Assembly (NCBI GenBank): GCA_023853785.1
Contig: JAJIRX010000648.1
Span: 558,001 to 622,000 of the forward strand
Source: Psilocybe azurescens
Lineage: Eukaryota > Basidiomycota > Agaricomycetes > Agaricales > Agrocybaceae
Direction: 5' to 3'
Length of the DNA: 64,000 bases
The first letter of the stretch is position 1. Every line of letters starts with the position of its first letter. The notes beneath the pieces were generated by a model. It did no database searches. It was not told the DNA's origin and saw nothing but the letters and a program-made list of their open reading frames with translations. Below, one piece after another: positions 57,200-64,000 of the stretch. The position numbers and the translations under genes are program-made.

Positions 57200-60083
57200 T
57201 TATGTCTCTCCTGTCACTTTAGCCGCAAAGTGTAATGTCCAAGTCGACAGTAATCTCTTGCTGTTGACTTGCTCGCCGGTCAGGCTATGAAGAATTGAAT
57301 CAGTAAGCAACTTCAATCCATGCAGATGGTGTACTTACCCTGGTGTCCCGTAAGTTAGAGGCGCAATGAAAACAAACATCAAGAACATGATCAAACTGAA
57401 GCCAACAAAAATAATGGGCCCTTTGAGACCGATATCGGCATACTGAGAAGGTCTTGCTCTTGTTTTATTGCCGAACACAGAGATAGGGTAGTTGATAGTT
57501 TCACTCAGGACAAAGTTAAGCACTGCGCCGGCGATAAGGGCCGAAGCAAGGTGGGATGGGAGGTAGTGATGAATGAAGAGTTGACGGTTCATCAAGAAGA
57601 AAGGAACGTAATGGACGGCCCAGACAAGGAGGAAGAAGCCAGTATTGTTCCAAAGACGATTCCGAACAGCTGAGAATAATCATTTAGTCATTTGAGTGTC
57701 CAAAACTGACAATTAACTCACAGTCAGGGATTGGGTCCATTCCGCGGCGTCTGGCAAGAAGGTCGGCACCAAGGATACCGACATAGATCGAAAGAGCCAC
57801 AGTGCATGTCCACCAGCCGATGATGTTACCGATGAGGTAAATTTGTTTTTTTGCATCATTGTCTGTCCAGAAGCTAATACCACTGAGGAGGAATGGCCAA
57901 TTAATAGGACTGCTTGCATAAGGGTGAGAAGCAGTCAATCCAGCATTGTGTTGCATCATGAGGAGCTGCAATTCGCCGAATTTCCTGAAGAAGTTCATAG
58001 ATTTGGGAACCTTGACCGGTACTTTCTCTTCTTCACGATCGTCTTCAAGGGCTAAACGTACCTTAGTTTGGGATTTACAACGTAGATAGATTACTTACCT
58101 TCAGTTATAATCTCGTCCACATACCATGTTGCTGTCTTCTCGGTAGGGTTTTTGTTTCCGTTGACCTCTTGCTGTTTGAAAGCCCAGTCGGGAAGTTGTT
58201 CGGCGTGCGTCCACATCGAAACCTTGGTGGGTACGTGGATAAGTCTGAAATGTCCGGATTTGGTTTTCCATGCTTCGCCTGGGTTCCCGCTGGCAAGAAC
58301 GAGCTGGAATAGGGTATCGTTATGCCTGCTATGGTCGTCCTTAGACCAGGTAGTGAATTCTTGGTTTGTAGGCATTAGTGGAGAAGCGACATCATGAGTG
58401 AGCAGATGCGTCTGTGTGTTGACGTGGAGAAGCTGAACAACATCCTCATTCCGCACAATTCGGCCGCGTCCGGTTTCTGGAAGTGCTTTGGTGGGGATAA
58501 TCTTCCAATGGTTGTTCGTATCATTGTGGCCATACCCAGTAACCTGCTGACCTGTTGATAGAATGAGTATTTAGTACATAAAAGTAGACATGAACTAACC
58601 TTGACTACTGATACGTCCGTCTGCGTAGGTCAATGGGTATCGTTCAACGTGTGAGTGCAAGTAGACTCTGGTCTCCTTGTGTCTCATGACGACGGTATCA
58701 TAGTAGTGGATTTCTGGGGTGAAAGTGTGATGAGAACAACGATTAAGTCTGGAATAACAACAAAACTAACCTTTACTGTTGAGCAACATCTCATTTCCAG
58801 CCAAGGTTTCCTGGAAAGCCGGGCTCATGAAGTTGTCGCCAGGACCGGATTGTGTAAGAACTGCAAAGTGAATATAGAAGAAGGACAAATAGATAACAAA
58901 AGGCACGACTATGAGTCCAGTAGCTCTAGCGGAGAAGTGCCTCCAAAAATACTCCTTCGAAGGATGTTAGAAAAGAAAAGTGCGTAAACTAAAAATAACA
59001 AAAACTTACCATGGTATGACCCTCTTTCTTGTAATCAAGAATATCCCACAGGTCAACCAAGACAGCGAGTCCAATAGCAAATACGGTGAGAATGCCATTG
59101 ACTTTGGATCCCCAGGTGCAAGCCATGAAAACACCGGTAAGAATGAGCCACGTCCACCACTCCGTCGTAAATTCTCTGAGAAGTGGAGTTAAGGATGTTT
59201 TGATTATACGACATATATGATAGCACACCTATAGCGAAGCTTGCGGAAGCGAATATACGCATAGATCGTAAGCGACATGAAGAAGATTAGGGTAGCGTCC
59301 AATAAAATCAGACGGGATTGTGCGATATGTGCATTGTCTGTGAAGATTCATGGCGTAAGCGCCAAAGAGCACTTGATTGGACTAGTATACACACCGAAGA
59401 GAATAATAGCCGCAGAGAAAGCTGCAACGATAGTGGGGTATCCACTAGTTTTCATGATAGCATAGACGACGGGTACGGTAAGACTGCCGAGAATAGCTGG
59501 GAGTGCGCGCATGCCGACAAATGGGACGTGGTTTGTGGTATAGCTGTCACCAATGTTGTCGAAAGTGAACTGTCCATCGAAGCCTACAAACCAGCCAGCC
59601 AGTCCGAAGAGCAATTTTGCAAAAGGGGGTGAACGTCGAAATAGTACTGGCGCATAATATAGTGTGACGCGAACTTTCCGAAGTGGACTTCATCGAAGCT
59701 ACAAAGGTTCGGAAGTAAGAGTGGTGAGTATAAGCATTCAAGATGAAAATATTCAACAGCACTTACACAACCTGGTCTGGATGGTTAATCTTGTAGAAGC
59801 GCAGTGCAAACGCAAGTGCTGTCAAGACGGCAACAACAATCGCGCTCCCCTGATGAGTTTCTAACAGCAATTCAAGCTGATTTCTATTCTTCTAAACTCC
59901 CAAAATCCGAGTCAGCACGCCATGCTCAAAGTATACGAGATAGACTGACTCAAAAACACGTACGGGATTCTGATAAATGACATCGGCATGTTCATCATCT
60001 TGGGTATGTTCGTGTTCCAAGTCAGAAGGCCCAGCATGGGCGGTCTGCCTCTGCCGAAGTGTGGATTTGCCCTTGCCTGCCAT
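57200..60083 (-). CDS. PMT4: Protein O-mannosyltransferase, Pmt4 type, frameshifted as read
   Basis: Transfers mannose from dolichyl-phosphate mannose to Ser/Thr of membrane and GPI proteins in the ER. Multi-exon gene from ATG 60083 (MAGKGKSTLRQRQTAHAG) to TAA 57200. Family blocks: ALAFALRFYKINHPDQVVFD, EVHFGKFASHYIMRQYYFDV followed by the HPPFAKLL loop, TWGSKVNGILTV, MIR-type pieces (RVYLHSHVERYPL, GRISSQGQQVTGYGHNDTNN), several hydrophobic spans and the usual end LTGEQVNSKRLLSTWTLHFA. The Pmt4 subfamily is chosen from the MIR wording and C-terminus. The frame breaks inside the conserved loop DVHPPF: the G run 59625-59629 (C on the coding strand) has five bases where six are needed. Dolichol-phosphate use links it to CAX4 in the same window. 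Confidence 0.9.
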
Positions 60084-61198
60084 AGCTGGGAGGATGAGCG
60101 CGAGATTTTAAGCAACGATTGCTGCAAGAATTAAAAATGAAAGAAAGAAAGAAAGGAGTTGAAAGTTGAACAATTATGAGCGGGCGTTCAACTTCTCGCA
60201 ACGTGCTTCTCACTGCCACGAATATGCCTTATGTAAGCTCTCTCAGGGATTGGCATGAGCTGCGGCATCAACAATCCATCCGACCAACCATGATCGTCCA
60301 GCGGAAGTTCTTGCATTGGCAAGACGGATAATTCCACTTTGATTTATCCGAATTACCAGAAAAAAGGGGAGTACGTGTTCAATAGATGGACAACGACTGC
60401 ACACAATGTGCGCATGACAATGGCGCGTGTGCCAATACAGGCGCGATCATTGTCCGAACAATGACCCGCAATTGACCTACACACAGCGCCAGAAGCCTTA
60501 CCTTCAGTCTAAAAGATCATTTTATATGACGCCCGTGTCAATGAAGAGTTTCAAACTTTATATTTCACCTTGCGAACCTCAAAAAATAAGTAATCAACAA
60601 TCCAAACCAATACAACAATGGAAAGAGGACTAGAGGAAGAAAGAAAGAGATGTAATGAAGGACTTTTGATATGGACATAGTAAATACCACAAACCGGAAC
60701 AATGTAGAACGCCAGTACACGAGGGAGGTGATGAGACAGGGTCAAGTACAAATCTACAGGTGGTGATGCAGATGAATAGCTCGACATCGATGCAAGGCGT
60801 GAAATAATTAAAGTACGAGGAGAGGTGTAACCTGGTACTGGGCACATATATATATAACCAAAAAAGAGAAGAGGAAGGAGAGTGGTTGTGAATTCCGCTG
60901 TTCGAGTTGAGTTGAATTTGATTGGTACTGGACGCATACGAGTCCGTCGAGGTGTATAGTTTAATATGGATGATGGGTGTGGTAATGAAGAGGTGTCACA
61001 AAAGAAGCGATGAGGGATGAATAGGCAGACAAATGATAGGAGTACAATGTGATAAAGGAGTGACATCTGCCTTGACAAGAAAAGCGACAGGATATAGGAG
61101 AGAGCACGTTATAGTCGTCAAGTAGAATAGAGAAAGGAAAGACAATAAAAAAATAGAAAAAAGACGGGGAAAAAGGAAACAGACAAAGCAAAAACCAA
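60084..61198. other. 3' flank of the PH-VWA gene and PMT4 promoter
   Basis: About 1.1 kb. Frames here (for example 60551-61078 minus) are probably accidental in the 3' UTR of the PH-VWA gene. The left end holds the PMT4 promoter. No other signal. Confidence 0.5.
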
Positions 61199-64000
61199 TC
61201 ATTCCCGAGCCACCCAATCGGTGCTTCTCGATACCAGCTCGATGGAATTGTCGGTTGTCCAGAAAAGACGCTCCGTTGCACTTCTGCCACTCCAACTCTT
61301 CTGGTCCCGCAGGATCATAGCCTTGAATTCAAAAAGATATTAAGAAACAAAACCTCCAAAAACAAATGACAATAGTACTCACCTGCTGAGCACCAAAATT
61401 ACGCTGATCATGGGCAAACAACTCGACATTATCTTCCAGCGCCTCCGAAAGAATCTGCAAATCCTGCAAAATCGACTGCATCGCGCGCACGGTCCCAAGC
61501 GTCAGGAGCTCTTTTCTATTTCTCCCTCCGCCTCCTCCGCCGCTGTTGGGCGCAGGCAGCGACCGCGAGATGCTCTGCAGCACAGTGTGCAGAATGCGCT
61601 TCGTCTCGCCCATAATCCTCTGCGCTTGTGGGAAATTGCGCCGCGAGACGAGGACCAGCGATCGCGTGATCATATCCGACGCGAGCAGCTCCATTCGGCG
61701 CCGTACGATCACAGGATCGGACACAGGGGACTGTGGGCGTTGGGGGTTGCTCGACATTGGCAGCAGAGTCACGGTGAGCAGCACGGGATGAGCCAGCCGC
61801 GACACGTTCTTCGCTGCCATTGGGTCGAAGAACGACCCATCGACCTCAATCACAGGCACCTCGTCGATCATCCGGTCCATCATACCATCCACAAAGTCCG
61901 GCGCGTCGTCGATAGTAAGCGCATCGAGGCCCATGGCATGCACGAACTGATCCGTGGCGTTCATGGCACGGTTCTGCTGCTGTTGTCGCTGTTGCGCCAT
62001 GAGCTTCTGCTGATCCGCGTTATCCAATTCTAGTTCGATGAGCATCTCCTTGCGTTCTCCATAACGAAGCTCTCCAACATCCACATCGACGTTCTGTCCA
62101 TCCGCAGATAAAATGGATTGCGGACCACCAGAGACCTTTCGGATCCTGAATCGATGTCCATCAACGATCTTCAGGTGGAGCTTCATATTTAACAGGCCAA
62201 TGGACATCATCCCACCAACACAACCAGCCACACAGTCTCTGAGATCATACCAATCTTTCACAAATGTATAGGTCCCACTTGTATGATTGGACATGAGCCA
62301 GAGCGAGGCAGGATCGTGCGAACGACCATAGCCGAACGAATGGATCGGCACATTCGCGGCTTCTGCTCTGGCGAGCACGAGATCCATCTGCGCTCGTCGG
62401 GTGCTGTCCGAAGCATCGCTAACCAAAATCAGCCCAGAAACAGGGTTACGGGCTTTTCGTTGGAGTACAACATCAAGGCCTAAAAAGTGCAAGTTCAATG
62501 TTGAAACTCTCATCTCAAGTGAGATATATACACACCGTGGTTCACAGCCGTGACAACGTCAGTCTTCTCTTCCTTGGATCCTCTCACCAAAAACTCGTCC
62601 TGCGATTCGTCAAGCCGGACGCCCAATTCATCAATGAATTTTTCGAGCCTCTGCCGGCTTTGACCTTTGCCAAGACTAAGGAATGGGCACTTCCTCACCC
62701 GACCGCCGATGCCTACTTCAAAGGTGACCAAGCTCAATCGGTCTTTTGGCCCAAGCGAAGCGACGAGGAAGTCTAGGGTCGCTTTTATCACACGGACTTT
62801 GAGTTGAGCAGTACTCGGCAGAGCTGACGGTGGCGGAAGCGAGATGACTAAAATTAAATCCATTGAAGGGTGCGGCAGCGGTGAGAGAGAGTTGGAAGGC
62901 CCGGATGAGGTGTGGGGTGTGACCAAGTTCGTGGGCGAGTCGTATGCACTCATTTCATCATCTTCTCCTAGAGTAGCCAGTTTGTTCGCGTTTTGCTGAC
63001 GCGCTGTTATCGAGCCATGAGATGTAGACGAGGACATCGTAGAACGAGAGGAGCCGTTGCCATTGAGCAGACTGTCGACGGTGCTGACGGTTGTCTGCGT
63101 ACTGCCGCTCAACATCCGCATGGCCTTTGCGCTGCCGCCAAACTCCTCCATATCCAGGGGTCGTTGGGTTTCTTGCTGTCGAGTACCGTTCTGCGACTGG
63201 AACATGTTCACAAGTGCTTGAATATTGTTCCTCCATGCCTCCAGCGATGCGCGTTCCTTGAAAATCAAGATGAAAGAAGCGAGCTCGTCTTCCATGTCGA
63301 TCGTTAAGCTCATTTCTCCAGCGGCGGATGAAGCTGTGACGTTCTTAATGTGCCTAACGTAAATTCTTCCCTTGAGCCGCAGTACCCCCTTAGATTGACC
63401 AGACACTGATGCATTGCTCCCCTCAGTAAGTCCAGACGCATTCGACAGAAGGCGACCTAGACCGCGCTTCTTTTCTTCAACAACGCAAATGATAGCCTCT
63501 TTAAACAGGTAGACATAAAACTCCCGGATTGCAGAGTCCCGTCTTACTGAGAGGAGATCATACATTTGGAGAGGACCAAGATCTGAGAGTGGGTGTCCCT
63601 TCCAGTCTATGATGCGATTCCGTAGGTCTTCTGTAATTGCAGTGAACGGAGAGTCTTCTTCGGAATGAATTAGCGTATTTGGGCCATAAGCCGCCGAATC
63701 GTGGCCGTTTGACGATGAAGCGTATTGCTCAGTCTGAGGTGTTGACAGCTGTTTATTTTGGTAGCCCCGAGGAGAGATTTCTTCATAGTTTCGCTGTTGG
63801 CGTTGCTGGCGCTGTTGGTCTGGCCGAGGACTGGAGTGACCTGAACTTGCGTCGTTGCGGAGATGACTGTGAGTATTATTTCCATTTCTGCCATAATTGT
63901 CGGGAATAACGGGACCGGGTACGCTGCTAGATGGGCGTTTTCCAGGCAGTTCGATAACAACTATACAGGTTAACGGCTGATTGGCGTCACTTGTTCGAGT
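61199..64000 (-). CDS. PH and VWA domain protein, Ste5/Far1-like scaffold (5' end outside window)
   Basis: Three exons are visible: 63960-62536, 62479-61383 and 61321-61199 (TGA), ending SWSGRSATERLFWTTDN... The first visible part is a Ser/Gln-rich linker (DQQRQQRQQRNYEE). A PH domain follows, opening with RIIDWKGHPLSDLGPLQMYD and REFYVYLFKEAIICVVEEKK and closing with the helix ASLEAWRNNIQALV. After another Ser-rich linker comes a VWA domain (SMDLILVISLPPPSALPSTA, SLVTFEVG, EKTDVVTAVNHGLDVVLQ, GLILVSDASDS, PIHSFGYGRSHDP). The metal site looks degenerate, because DXSXS is not complete. PH plus C-terminal VWA is the arrangement of the yeast pheromone scaffolds Ste5 and Far1, which also have an N-terminal RING; that part would lie beyond 64000. 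The frame is intact. Role in mating or polarity signalling is inference. Confidence 0.7.

Noticed and set aside
60551..61078. 175-codon minus frame rich in Ser, Leu and Pro
   Set aside because: Lies directly downstream of the PH-VWA stop codon, most likely inside its 3' UTR; composition is that of a chance frame in purine-rich DNA.
1..64000. CRISPR arrays, rRNA and tRNA genes
   Set aside because: No regularly spaced short repeats, no rRNA-like blocks; T-arm-like words such as AGGTTCGAAAC near 24995 (minus) lack the pairing stems of a tRNA.

Overview
The window looks like nuclear DNA of a mushroom-forming basidiomycete (Agaricomycetes). The genes carry many short GT-AG introns of about 45-65 nt. 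The neighbours include a BTB protein, BCS1-like ATPase, secreted repeat protein and VWA/PH scaffold of agaric type. The intergenic parts hold small hAT-like and TA-flanked inverted-repeat transposons. All gene models here were assembled by hand from reading frames, splice signals and remembered family features; no search was run.

Layout from left to right: a dual-specificity phosphatase (-), a Baeyer-Villiger monooxygenase (BVMO-1, -), a broken BTB gene (+), a long coiled-coil spindle-pole-body protein with a pericentrin/PACT-like tail (+), cardiolipin synthase CRD1 (-), and a secreted precursor built of amphipathic cationic repeats (-). Next comes a 4 kb gene-free stretch with two transposons, then dolichyldiphosphatase CAX4 (-), a BCS1-like AAA ATPase (+), a 4.9 kb empty stretch, BVMO-2 (+) followed by a 170-bp hAT-like MITE, dynactin p22/p24 (-) and a copper P-type ATPase CCC2 (-). 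After that lies a 5 kb nest of inverted-repeat elements with an almost CpG-free core. The right part holds BVMO-3 (+), COQ3 (+), the RNA cytidine acetyltransferase KRE33/NAT10 (-), a 3 kb region with a good minus-strand promoter but no convincing protein, sorting nexin MVP1 (-), protein O-mannosyltransferase PMT4 (-) and a PH-VWA protein resembling Ste5/Far1 scaffolds (-), cut by the window end.

Most genes are housekeeping: dolichol recycling and O-mannosylation in the ER, cardiolipin and ubiquinone synthesis in mitochondria, 18S rRNA/tRNA acetylation, copper loading of the secretory pathway, endosomal sorting, and microtubule organisation and transport. The accessory material is the BVMO triplet, the repeat-peptide precursor and the transposons. 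The most promising undescribed system is the secreted precursor at 14144-15373. It has a signal peptide and then nine cationic amphipathic segments, seven of them near-identical 30-residue repeats, each set between acidic spacers. That layout suits release of several antimicrobial-like or surface-active peptides from one chain.

A caution about the data: at least eight otherwise well conserved reading frames, plus one less certain case, are broken by a small length change. Nearly all sit in a mononucleotide run, and several genes affected would be expected to be essential. The simplest reading is uncorrected homopolymer error in the assembly rather than mass pseudogenisation.
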